Assembly: GCA_949361645.1 (NCBI GenBank)
Contig: OX442424.1
Span: 7,593,378-7,657,377, forward strand
Direction of reading: 5' to 3'
Length of the DNA stretch: 64,000 nt
Source: Spongilla lacustris
Taxonomy: Eukaryota; Porifera; Demospongiae; Spongillida; Spongillidae
Each line of letters begins with the position of its first letter. Positions within the stretch are counted from its first letter, which is position 1. The notes beneath the pieces were generated by a model. The model saw only the letters and a list, made by a program, of their open reading frames with translations. It was not told where the DNA came from and did no database searches. Shown one piece after another: positions 23,690 through 34,266 of this stretch. The translations under genes were made by a program, and so were the position numbers.

Positions 23690-23840
23690 TTCATTTGTAC
23701 CTTTCCTTGACTTGTTCTTTTGTACTTTCTATTTCTATTTCTAGACTTGTTCTTTTGTACCTTCTATTTCTGGGTGTGTTCTTTTGTACCTTCTATTTCT
23801 GGGTGTGTTCTTTTGTACCTTCTATTTCTAAGCTTGTTCT
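23690..23840. repeat. Short ~29-bp tandem repeat
   Basis: The unit TGTTCTTTTGTACCTTCTATTTCT plus a variable GGGTG or AGACT linker occurs about five times in a row, with some variation. Confidence 0.8.
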
Positions 23841-24434
23841 TCTCTTATATATGCATGCATGTATGTATTTCATTTGTATCATATTGACTATCAAGTGACA
23901 TGCATGCGCGCCATATAGGATGAGTACTTGTACAAATCCCAGCTGGCAGGCCATGGATATTAAATTAGATATCCATGGTTTACAGACGTTTGCTCTCGTC
24001 CGCTACGCAAAGATATAAACATGTAATTAAAATAAAACGGGCATTCTATTTTCTAAATATTACAGACCTACAAATCTGAAATTCTGTTCTCAATTTAGGT
24101 CTGGAATTTTTACCGGGTAGCGACGTAACTACTAAGGTATACATTCCCGCCCGACAGACTCACGTACGGTTGGTGTTCTAAAGTAATCGCGTAGTTCGTT
24201 CGCCACTTTTAGCTGGCAAAGTAGATAAATGGAGCGGCAATATATAGAATGGTTTGTGTTTTGCTAATCGTATTCATGCAATTTTACCCAATGCCTAGAA
24301 TCTCTGGTTTAGCTGTCAAGTGTGCATCTCATTATAAACTAAATGTGATTTTCCGTACTCATTTACTACCATGTCCCCCATGCAACCGAGATGTCAAAAA
24401 TTCATATATTATCATGATAAGTACACTATAGCTG
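23841..24434. other. Intergenic, 3' flank of the methyltransferase
   Basis: AT-rich sequence without a recognised gene. It presumably holds the 3' UTR of the minus-strand methyltransferase, but I see no clear polyadenylation signal close to the stop codon. The stretch 23140-23690 is similar: T-rich, with one weak open frame and no domain. Confidence 0.45.
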
Positions 24435-25292
24435 TTACTGTTTTTTCCCTATCACGACGCCTAGATGATCTGTGTACTTGATAGATGGGTCATCGTAGAC
24501 GTACTCGAATTGTTTGACTACTGTAAAGCCACAACACTCAACAAACTTGACATACGTTGATATGCCTTCGTAAAGAAACCCACTATATTTGAATCCACCA
24601 ATTTCTTTAGCGCTGGGGACGTAACCTACTTTAGTATGAACTACTTCGCCGACTCCTTCATCCACGCGTTTTTGTTCCTCTTCCGAGACGCTGTGACCCG
24701 TGCGGGTAGTGGTTGCTTGTAGTATTAAATAGCCGCCACTTTTGACGAGGCCAGACAGCCTTCTTATGGCCTCACCCAGAAGCTCGGCAGATGTGCAGAC
24801 GCAGTCCAAACATGACAGACAACTAACGACGTCGTAAGGACCCTCGAAACCAGGTGGCACGCCTTGGCCTGCTAAAACGTCGCAGTGCACCACGTCATCC
24901 AGCACCCTTCTCATTAGTTCTTCTCTTTCCGTCGCCTCCTGGTCCGTACCACTGCGCCCTTCAAGCTTCAAGAAGAACCTGATGTTTTCCTTCCAATTGA
25001 AGCCCTCGGGATCATTCTTCCACCAACGCTTCACGGCAGTCCTGTTGGTACTGGCATAGTCGGCGTGGATGTAGCGAGAGGTCTTTCGGGCACTGGCAAT
25101 CAGTGGGATAACACTGGGGCCACCGCCGACATCCAGCATCTCGATGCTGCCATCTGCAAACTGAGAAAAGAGCTCCACGAAAGCAGATAGCAGATTGGCG
25201 TAGAATCCCAGTTTCCCTGCACAGAATTCGTTGAGATACACATTGGCATCAAAACTATCATACTGCTGCTGTTCAACACGGGCGTTCGACAT
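24435..25292 (-). CDS. SAM-dependent methyltransferase, NNMT/PNMT/TEMT family
   Basis: A single-exon frame of 285 residues starting at ATG 25292. Family members methylate small amines (nicotinamide, phenylethanolamine, thioethers, indolethylamine) with S-adenosylmethionine in the cytosol; the substrate here cannot be told. Visible features: N-terminal YDSFDANVYLNEF (residues 11-23), matching the family's Y..FdpreYL.. lid; SAM motif I MLDVGGGPS (52-60); acidic HADY (77-80); WWKNDPEGFNW (90-100), closely resembling the family's W.kkdPeaFdW; HCDVL (136-140); and DVVSCLSCLDCV (154-165). The length is slightly above NNMT (264 residues). The first ATG precedes all motifs, and a TATA-like box lies upstream. 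It is divergent from the VPS13 gene, with about 2.8 kb between them. It appears intact and intronless, so a retrogene origin is possible. Confidence 0.9.
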   Translation of the reverse strand: MSNARVEQQQYDSFDANVYLNEFCAGKLGFYANLLSAFVELFSQFADGSIEMLDVGGGPSVIPLIASARKTSRYIHADYASTNRTAVKRWWKNDPEGFNWKENIRFFLKLEGRSGTDQEATEREELMRRVLDDVVHCDVLAGQGVPPGFEGPYDVVSCLSCLDCVCTSAELLGEAIRRLSGLVKSGGYLILQATTTRTGHSVSEEEQKRVDEGVGEVVHTKVGYVPSAKEIGGFKYSGFLYEGISTYVKFVECCGFTVVKQFEYVYDDPSIKYTDHLGVVIGKKQ

Positions 25293-25360
25293 TGTGTGGG
25301 GTGTGGTCGTGAGCGCGCGCGCAATATAACTTAAGTTAACGCGCTATATATAACGCCTAC
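25293..25360 (-). promoter_or_regulatory. Putative promoter of the methyltransferase
   Basis: A TATA-like TATATATA at about 25344-25352 lies some 50 bases upstream of the minus-strand ATG at 25292, with a GC-rich CGCGCGC stretch in between. This is a plausible core promoter with a short 5' UTR. It rests on sequence and distance only. Confidence 0.4.
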
Positions 25361-25534
25361 ATGTACGTATGCATGTAGTACGTGGACAGCCGTTTGCGGC
25401 CATTGAAATTTAAGGTCCGAAATACAGAAACGATAACGTAATGACCTAGCAACGAGCCTTGACCGTGGCTTCGAAACGTGAGACTACATCATATCACGAG
25501 ACCGTAACCATATCTATGCCGTAACAAAAAATAC

Positions 25535-25615
25535 TTACTCAACTGCAAGTCTGGGGACCCGACTGATGGTTTATACAACCCTGCATCAGTCGGGTCCCCA
25601 GATTACTCAACTGCA
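25535..25615. repeat. 19-bp perfect hairpin flanked by 13-bp direct repeats
   Basis: TCTGGGGACCCGACTGATG (25550-25568) is exactly inverted at 25584-25602 around a 15-base loop. TTACTCAACTGCA occurs at 25535-25547 and again at 25603-25615, immediately outside the hairpin. It looks like a tiny inserted palindrome with target duplication. A poly-G tract (25640-25667) and a GGCGTAGGAAG element end follow. Confidence 0.85.
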
Positions 25616-26050
25616 GCGGCGTAGGAAGGAGTTTAAAAGGGGGGAGGGGGGGGGGGGGGGGGGGGGGCAAACTTTGATCAGACACGTAGGAAGTAGTTGA
25701 ATGGCCAAGCGCAGAGCCCCAGAAACTAAAATATTTCCTACAATGTCTGCATTTTTGGCTCAGGATGACAGGAAAAGTTTTACGCATTTTTTTGTAGCAC
25801 TGAAATCCTCGGAACAGAAGCACTTAGCGTCCCTGACAGCATTTTTTGCTGGCATGTCTGATGGCAAGACCTTCTCATGCATCCCCCTTGCAAGTAGATC
25901 CTTCACTGAAAAGGCGATACATCATCTTGAATCAACCCCTGTCTATTGCCAGCGCTGCTTTAATAACATAGTACTCTGCCCGAAAGTAGCGGCACACAAT
26001 TAAATGTATATATGTGGATTAATTAATGGACCGCCTGATATAGCTAAAAG
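25616..26050. other. Repeat end and short open frame, no gene called
   Basis: CAGCGGCGTAGGAAGG followed by a G-rich run resembles the inverted end near 27345 (CTACGCCACTG on this strand). A 100-residue frame at 25701-26003 begins MAKRRAPETK but shows no domain or splice context. It may be part of a transposable element. Confidence 0.4.
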
Positions 26051-26078
26051 TAGTTTTAGCATTTCATATTCATAACTA

Positions 26079-26160
26079 GTCATTTGGCTGAAACGCTAAA
26101 TTCAGTGGTTCTGAATCACGGGGTAGCGAGTTCGAATCCTGCAAAGATTGGTGATTTTTC
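26079..26160 (+). repeat. tRNA-like fragment, possible tRNA-derived SINE head
   Basis: GTTCGAATCC at about 26129-26138 is a good B-box/T-loop. Upstream, ATTCA-GTGGTTC-TGAAT forms a five-pair stem with a seven-base loop like an anticodon arm. The D arm and acceptor stem are poor, so a functional tRNA is unlikely; a SINE head or tRNA pseudogene fits better. Confidence 0.35.
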
Positions 26161-26979
26161 ACCCGAGGAGTTTGGCAAAATAAGGGTTTGGGCCCGCCTC
26201 TCATCCTCCCATGATGCAGGTTTGACAACTTGCAATTGCCTGCATGCCCCCGGCTTGATTCCCACTTCGACAAATAATCGCATTAGTCCGCTTTACATCC
26301 GCATATATAAGGCTTACTGATACTTTTTTTTTCTTTTTAATGATTTACTTCTGCTGGGCTGAGTGATGTGATCACATATTATTTGCGTTGGTATTTACAG
26401 CATAATTGTGATATTAATTAAGTAAGGTTTGAAAAGATATACTGATAAATTATATATATTTTTCACTAAGTTAAATACATGCATAAGTTACATAACTATT
26501 GGCATATCATTAAAACAAGAAAGAAATGCACAGGAACATAGGATGAAAGCACGCCGCTAAAATTTCAGTGTGTACTCCATCATCAATTAAACCTAGACCA
26601 CATTGCCATTTCACCGGCTCTAGAAGCCTCATAAACCTATGCAAAAACACAGGTTAGCAGATATCAAGATTGCAACTGATCATGAATGAAACTTTTCCCT
26701 GCAAGGCTAGCTAGATATACGTATAATTGTATACGTACGCTTGATAAAATGCTCTGTGTAGGAGACCGTCAGCTGATCATGAAACAACAAACGGTTGTAT
26801 ATAATTATTTAAATAGTGTTTCGTTTTGAAAGATGAATTCTTTTAAAACTTCACGTCCAAGGATGTACCCCGCAGTTATAATATTCATACCAGAATCATT
26901 TATTGTACACGACATGTACATGTACGAACGCGTGTAACCGATATACATTTTCAGCCGCTTCTGGAGGTAGACCTCGGGC

Positions 26980-27345
26980 GAAAAATGGTCAGGCCAATGG
27001 TCATCGTGGGGAGGGTGCGGGAGAGGGGTACCTCTCCCGCCCAGCCAGCTAGGGGAGTGCTGTGCCCCAGAACAGGCCAGAAGCCAACGCTTTTTGCATT
27101 TAAACTTTTTGCATTTAAACTTGAGACGTTACAAAACTTTGTTACTACACTATTCACTACAGTGCAATTCATAAAAAAATTACGCATTAATGTGTAGTAT
27201 CGCTGGTGTGAAAGTGTGTGTGTGTGTGTGGGTGGGAGGTGGGTGGGGCGGGGGGGCATGGCCCCCCCCCCCCTTTTAAAAGTGGAAAGACAGTTGCCCC
27301 TCCCCCCGCCCCCTTTTCCTACGCCACTGAACTGCATCCTCATGA
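26980..27345 (-). mobile_element. Dispersed repeat with GGCGTAGGAAAAG end, reversed here
   Basis: The right end reads CTACGCCACTGAACTGCA, the reverse of the CAGTGGCGTAGG-type start common in animal DNA elements. It is followed inward by long C/G runs (27247-27310). Inside, GCCCCAGAACAGGCCAGAAGCC is a reversed relative of the GTTGGCTTCTGGGGC landmark of the 4.7-8 kb repeat and of 59085-59190. No transposase is seen. Confidence 0.45.
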
Positions 27346-27660
27346 GGATTGCTCTGACATTTGTTTCTATGAGGGTCAGACGGTAGACCAAGCTGGCCAT
27401 ATAGATTGCATAGAGCTTGAGACGTAATGCTGTTAGTTCTCACAGCCAACCGTGCATGATCAGATGCCAACTGAGACAGAGCTTGCCTTGCATGCTTCTG
27501 CACCGACTTCCCAGGCCCCGTAGGTCTGTACTACAAGTGAATGCTTTGTTGTAGGGCGTTCCAGTGTGGGAACGAGTGTTGTTTGAGCATTGGCAGTTTC
27601 ACAACGACTATCCAAATACAGGTACGTAGGCCTACGCTTCAATAGATAGTATGCACAGAG

Positions 27661-27996
27661 GCTGGGAACGAGGTACATTCCAATGTTACGCCACACCGTA
27701 CCCACTGGGAATAATTCTATGGCGGCGAAATACGTGTTTCGTGCATTTTGTACCTGAAAGGAACGTTTTGGTTTTTTCGAGCGCAAGTACGGGGTGGGCA
27801 AGCTAATAACTCTTTAGAAAACGAGTCATTTTCGTTTTATCTGAATAACCTAATAATCCTACTTGTCCTATACTTAGTAGGCGTTGTTAGCGGGCGAACA
27901 AATAACAACGTGTTTTTCCACTTGAAACATGCATAATTGCCATCCGCCGCCATAGAATTATTCCCACTAGTGGTAACATTCTCGTTCCCAGCCGCG
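27661..27996. repeat. Inverted repeat just upstream of VPS13
   Basis: GGCTGGGAACGAG ... GGGAATAATTCTATGGCGGCG (27660-27727) recurs inverted as CGCCGCCATAGAATTATTCCC ... CTCGTTCCCAGCC (27946-27993). The arms are about 50-65 bp with indels around a ~220-bp centre. The right arm ends about 65 bases before the VPS13 ATG, so it lies in the probable promoter or 5' UTR. Confidence 0.75.
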
Positions 27997-28058
27997 GTGC
28001 ATACTGTATTTTAATTAATTGTAATATACATCTCAAATAATATTAATATATCTGTAAT

Positions 28059-28519
28059 ATGGTGTTCGAGAGCGTACTGGTGCAAGTTCTTAACCGCTTT
28101 CTAGGCGCTTATGTGGAAAACTTGGACCCTTCTCAGCTTAAGGCAAATGTTTGGAGCGGTACGAAATTCAGACACATAAACTGTTCGCAGCCCCTTTGTC
28201 CTGCAGCTATGTTGTGTGGCTGTGAGCGACACGTGCTTCTTTAATAACACTGTATTCCTCCGTAGGCGACGTTAAGTTAGGCGGTTTGAAGCTGAAGCAA
28301 AATGCATTGGTAAGGGCGTTGCATGTTCGCGTCCTTTCAACCCATACTTATAAGCTTCTACTCTTAACAGGACAAACTTGACCTACCGTTCAGGATATTT
28401 GCCGGTTATTTAAGTAAGTTTATTTGCTCCGGCACTTATTTTTTTTCCTTGCTGTGTAATGATACGTGCCTGTCTATCTTGTTTTCATGTTTACAAAAAA
28501 AAAAGTTAAGTGTGTGTGT

Positions 28520-28550
<31 letters not shown>

Positions 28551-28790
28551 GGGGGGGGGACTGCGTACATGTAAGTGCCTTTGTTTTCAGCTCTGCACCT
28601 TCGTGCGTGCGTACGTATGATACTGTATTTATGATTGCCCGTGGTCGTTATATTAAACTCCCCTTCAATTTTGTTACAGACAAGTTCAGCATGAAAGTGC
28701 CCTGGTCGAACCTGTACTGGTCGAACCTGTACACGGATCCAGTCATAGCGGAAATTGATGGTGTCTATATTGTAGCTGGACCCGCCTCAG
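28059..28790 (+). CDS. VPS13: VPS13 exons 1-4: chorein N-terminus (residues 1-99)
   Basis: Exons 28059-28158, 28266-28309, 28371-28413, 28680-28790. Residues include MVFESVLVQVLNRFLG, VKLGGLKLKQNAL and DLPFRIFAGYL, which match the chorein domain that picks up lipid at the ER end of the rod. In exon 4 the usual PW.NLYT.PV reads PWSNLYWSNLYTDPV because a 15-base unit (TGGTCGAACCTGTAC) is directly repeated at 28703-28717 and 28718-28732, adding five residues. Exon junction phases are 1, 0, 1 and 1. Confidence 0.92.
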
Positions 28791-28960
28791 GTGAGCCAAA
28801 GGGCCTCTGCAGGTATAGTAGTGCTGCTGCTTTTGAAGTGGTTAGCACTGTACAATGTACATGTATGTACTCACTATTAAATGTGTTGATGGTTTTGTAG
28901 TGTTAGGTCTTGTGGATGTTAACAATGGGATCTCTCAGTTGGATGTAAACGCATCCCCCC

Positions 28961-28991
<31 letters not shown>

Positions 28992-31900
28992 AAGAAAAAA
29001 GAAAAGAAAAGAAACTGAATGCTAGTTGTATGATTTTTTCTGAGTATTGGTAAAAAAACTTGGGGGTTTGCAGTAGCTTCAGGCTATCACTGTTGATGGA
29101 TTTTGCAGCTGAATTATAATTTAATGGCTTTAACAATGCATGTATTATAGGCTTTCAATAAGAAGAACTTTCAGAAGCCATTACAAATTTGTACTAGTTT
29201 TATTCTGATTTAAAGGAGGCAACGGGAGTCCTGGACAGTCTATTTATGTACTATGCACTGATATCAACAGACTGACCAGGAGTTGTAAATTTATGATCTG
29301 CTAAGTAGTTCACCCATTGTTTCTAACAATCTCATATCTATCCTGTGTGTAGCAACACTAGTGCAAGCAAGCAGTCAATTTCAGAAGCAAACTTAGCGTT
29401 AAAACCACGTAACCTATTTAAGTACTTGTACATCTGATGTTCTAGGATGTATGTTCTTGGAAGGTGTGTAGTTGTGTAGTTCATACTGGTCTCAGCCGAA
29501 TACATTTGTTGAGATTTTGTACTTGATGGTACTGTTTTATGTGAGTACTGGACATTCCTTATCTTTTGAAATGGTAATTTAGAGTCTAAACCATTACCAT
29601 AATGTGTGCAAGAATTGATGTACATGTAAGTACCTAACAAAGTTACTTATTCAAGACATTGTAATTTACAGACTGGTACAAAAAGGATGGTTGTATTTTT
29701 TAAATACGATTTATTATAATTTGGAATACTGGCTTGCAATGAATTGTTTGTTTGCCAAATATGGACATGTTTTGTTTGTTTACCTCTTTGGTTTCAATGC
29801 TGGGATGCTATTTACAACATGAAGCATTATATACACATACAACTTCCACGAAATAAGTCTGTTTTACATGTACAAATAGTTGCCCTGACGTGAAAGGTCT
29901 GTCCTGTATTTGTTTGTTCTGTTTTTGTAACATATAAAGCAAGGGATCCTCTTGACTACTGCACTCAGATTATGCATGGTAAAGAGATAATTCAAACACT
30001 GTTATATTGAAAACATAATGGTGATTTCAATCATACAAAACTTTGCATGAATCCTGGTACATGTACTGAAAACTCACTTGTTGGCATACATACCTTAATG
30101 TACACAGTAAAGGTACCAAATAAGGGACAACCACATCAAAGCAGTTGTTGTAAGAACACATGCACATGTACATGTAGCTGCATGGGGTCTGACCTACCTA
30201 AATATATATTTTCCATTGAGGTCTTTACAGCACACACACACTGCTGGGAATGGCTGATAAGCGCAAAGGCTATTCCCCACAGTGGCTGTTGAAGCCTACA
30301 AGGCCAAAAAAGGCACAATCTGTGAGATTGCTTCCGCTAGCTGAATGAGCAAATCCACTCTGATTCGTTTAGCAACTGGAGAAGTACACATGTATTGATA
30401 GATGACAGGCAAGAGTGGGCGCAAAACCAACATTGTCACAAGCGTCTGAGGCTCACTTAATTGAAGCAATTGTATTTATGAACCTTACAGGTGTGGGAAT
30501 GATAAAAGAAGAGGTTTTCAAAGCTGCGAAGACACTAGCAGCAGTACGTTTAAGGGGGAAGATGGGCTTTGTACCGAACACTGGTAGAATGGGTTTCAAA
30601 AAAGAGCTGCAGGGTTTGGCACTCCAATCTCCTTGTGTGTGACTCCAATCTCCTTGTATCCACACAATCTATCTCATAGCCACGCACTGTCCCATCTATG
30701 TACAGTTTCTGAACTTGTTCCAGAGCGAGTTATGGAGCATGGTCTATTAATAGACTTCGTCAATCTTGATGAAATGCAGATTGTGCTTGACCCAACCCAA
30801 AAGCGTGTGGCTGTAATCTGTGGAACCAAGCGTATTAAACAAAATCACTGGCATCTGGAGTTCACAAATTGCAATGGTTGATGCCATTGTATCTGATGGC
30901 ACAGCTCTACCCCCCTACATTCATCTTCCAGGGAAAAGCAGTGGCACACGAGATGGCCAACGCAGCACACAACTGATCCAAAAGTGTGGACTTGCCCACA
31001 GTGCCAGTGGCGGGATTAAACGGAATATACCACGAAATTATTAAACATTTGATTGATTCCTTCCTGCAACTTGAAACACGGGGATACAATCTGATTATCG
31101 GTGGTCATGAGGCACACAACTCCCCTACATGTATATGCTGAACAGTTAGCTATTGCCAACAAGCTTGACATCGTTCTCATGCATGCATGCTTTCTCATAC
31201 CAGCCATCTGGTACAACATCTGGATGCAGGAGTGTTTGTGTAACGGGCCACCTAGTGTAACTACGTGATGACTGACACGCTCGAGACTCAGAGGAACACG
31301 ACGCTAAGTTTCATTCAAAGGTCAACCCATATCACTATGCATGCACATATATAAGCATACCCAGAATAGGCCGGCTGACCCTGAGGTCAGGCCGCCGTAA
31401 CAATAGGAGTCGCACGGCCTTTCTGCTGCAGCAATGACCAAATGCTCAGCATCCCATCTTATTCTCCCGCAAGATGTTCTAATGATATTCACTGATGCCT
31501 CTCATAGGTCATTTACAAGGGACAGTATTATACATATGTAAGTGTGTTCCAAAAACGCAGGTCTAGCTCGTCTTAGTGGGGTAGATGCTCTTCCAGAAGT
31601 CAGGATGGGATCACAGGATGGCAATATGTGGTGTGCCTGGAGCCGCTGCCCTCTCTGATAAAATCTCTATTGAGAGCTTTATAGCAGGTGGTGTGGCTTC
31701 AAGAGGTGAAGAAGGGTGTTGGTCTTGGTGTTGCTGTAATGACAATAGAAGAAGATCCTGCAGTTATACTTGCAACTGTTGATGTGATAGCAACTTTGAA
31801 AACGTGAAGTATATCGTAGATGTTTTACAATTGTGTTGCAGAAATATTCAAACCTGTGTGCAGTTTAAAATGGGTGTTAACCACTCCCTCTCCACTTTGC

Positions 31901-34199
31901 CATTTGCAGAAACTATTGATGTGTACACAAAAGGCGGCACATATGTTTCCTTGTATATGTGATTTCTGGGCTGCCTTTTGTGTATGCACCAATGGTTTTT
32001 AATTTATAATGCAAACGGGGAGGGAGGAGGGAGGAGTGGTTAGCTCCACTAACAACTATGGCGGCCCAGCTGCGACACTACCTGGACGACTTCCTCTTGG
32101 TTGGCCCTCCTGGCCAGAACACCTGTGAGGAGGTGATGTCTAGGATGCTTCCTTGTATATGTGATTTCAGGGCTGCCTGTTGTGTACACACCAATGGTTT
32201 TTTAATTTGCATGCAAATAGCAAGGGAGGAGGGAGGAGTGGTTAAATCCATTCATGCCTAAATTTTGGCCTCCCACACCAGCTGTCAGGTACGATGCAGA
32301 CACAGACCTCAGGGAACAGAGGGAAGCCAAAGAGAAGCAGCTGAAACATGTGGACGAGACAAAGAAGAAAACTGAGGTCAAAGGTTAGCCACATACTACC
32401 TTACACACCCTGTTTGCTTCTCTAACTATGCTCTTTCTCCTCCATCCTCTGCTTCTCAGAGGATAAGCCAGAAGAAGCCCCAGGATTTGTGGAGAAATTG
32501 GTCACTCAGATTGTCAAGAACCTCAGGGTATGTCTCACTCCTAGATCTATGTTTTTTCCCCCCCTTCTTTCCCCACTTTCCACCTCTGTCCTGTCCTCCA
32601 TCCACTCCTCTCTCTGTGGTCTCAGTCATTCTCATCCTAGGTGAAAGTGAGAAACATTCACATTCAATATGAGGACTCTGTAAGGCTTGCTGGAGAATGT
32701 TAATAGTTGGCTACAAATTGTCTTTGCACATGTACACTGTAGATGTCGAACCATTCATCACCTTTCTCCTTTGGAGTATCTCTTGATAGTCTGTTTATGG
32801 AGGTTTGTTAATAACGGGCCTTAATTATGGATAGCTGTTTACTGTTGGTGTACATGTACGTAGGGATTGGGAGGAACGTGCACATTGTAAAGTGTACATG
32901 TACTTTGTGATACCACACTAATGTTGACATGTATTGTTGGCCATGTACATGTACTTAAGCATTTTTCTTCCCTTTTCTTGGATCCATTTGAGCTAATAAA
33001 ATAGCTATATTTTCCTGTGTTCTTTTTTTTTTTTTTTTTGCACATTTCCAACTAATCTACACCTTCCTCAAATATGTTTTTGAATATTGCTTGTCTTAAA
33101 AATACATGTGTAATGGAATCTTTTGAAAAAGATCGAAAGTTGATAAATGTCATATCTGGTGGACAGTGGTTGCCTAGTGATAATGTGTCATGTTGGTGGA
33201 AGTTTAAGCCTTTCGGTATTCTCTTGCGCATGGCAATAGCCCGGGCCCATCCCTTCCCTGGGGGGAAATATTGCTGATCAAACTACATGTACACTGCCCG
33301 CAGCAGTCGTCTAGACATACATGCACCAGGAGCCTTTTTTATTGTGTGAATGGACTCGCATGCATTAACTATGGTAATTATAAGAGTGGATTTTAACTTC
33401 AGCTGCCACATACATGTACTAGCATTTTACGATTTATCGCCACTGAACAGAGGAATCCGGAAAATTTGTAAATCACTTCTGGTAATTCTGGTGTGACACT
33501 TTTGAGTGTCATCATCACTAGGCAACCAATGTGGTTTGTTTGTCAGACACGTCATTTATCGACTTCCAAACTTTTGTAGAGGTGAGGGTAGATAAGTGTG
33601 TAACACATCCTGAGGCATGCGGTATGATCTGACATGCATGTGAGAAAGGTATGTTGGTATAGTAGTGGTTGTTGTACTTATTAATACATGTAAGTAGTAT
33701 TGGGGGTATATAGCCATTACCCACACCGGTAGACTTGTCATCTTTCTGTGGTGTTTGCTTCTTTATGTGCAGAACACTGACAGTGCTTATGACAGTGAAG
33801 GAACTTCAGTTGACCCAGACACTTCGCTCATCTACAAGGTACACCTACATGTACACTAATATGTACAAGGTGTTTTGCAATAGCAGCAGTGTACGTCATT
33901 TAGTAAATTGCATTATCAACGAGTGGACATTTTTCTATGTGGCACAAAGGGGCCATTGCTGAAAATTAATTTTGTTACTAAACCTCTATCTACAATGCAA
34001 ATTAAATCACTATCTACACTTGTATTCAAGACCGACTAATGGAGCAGCTCGTGGTTCATTCTCAATGAAGCTCAAGCATTTATTTTAAGACAGTTCTGCA
34101 GTGTATTTTGAGAAGCACAAAACAATTCAATATACATGTACTTGCAGGGGTCACAGTTTTTACAAGGGAGACCAGACAAAATAGAAGTTTATTTTAGTA

Positions 34200-34266
<67 letters not shown>

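Noticed and set aside
26079..26160. Functional tRNA gene
   Set aside because: Only the T-loop and an anticodon-like arm are convincing; the D arm and acceptor stem do not pair, so only a tRNA-derived repeat is called.
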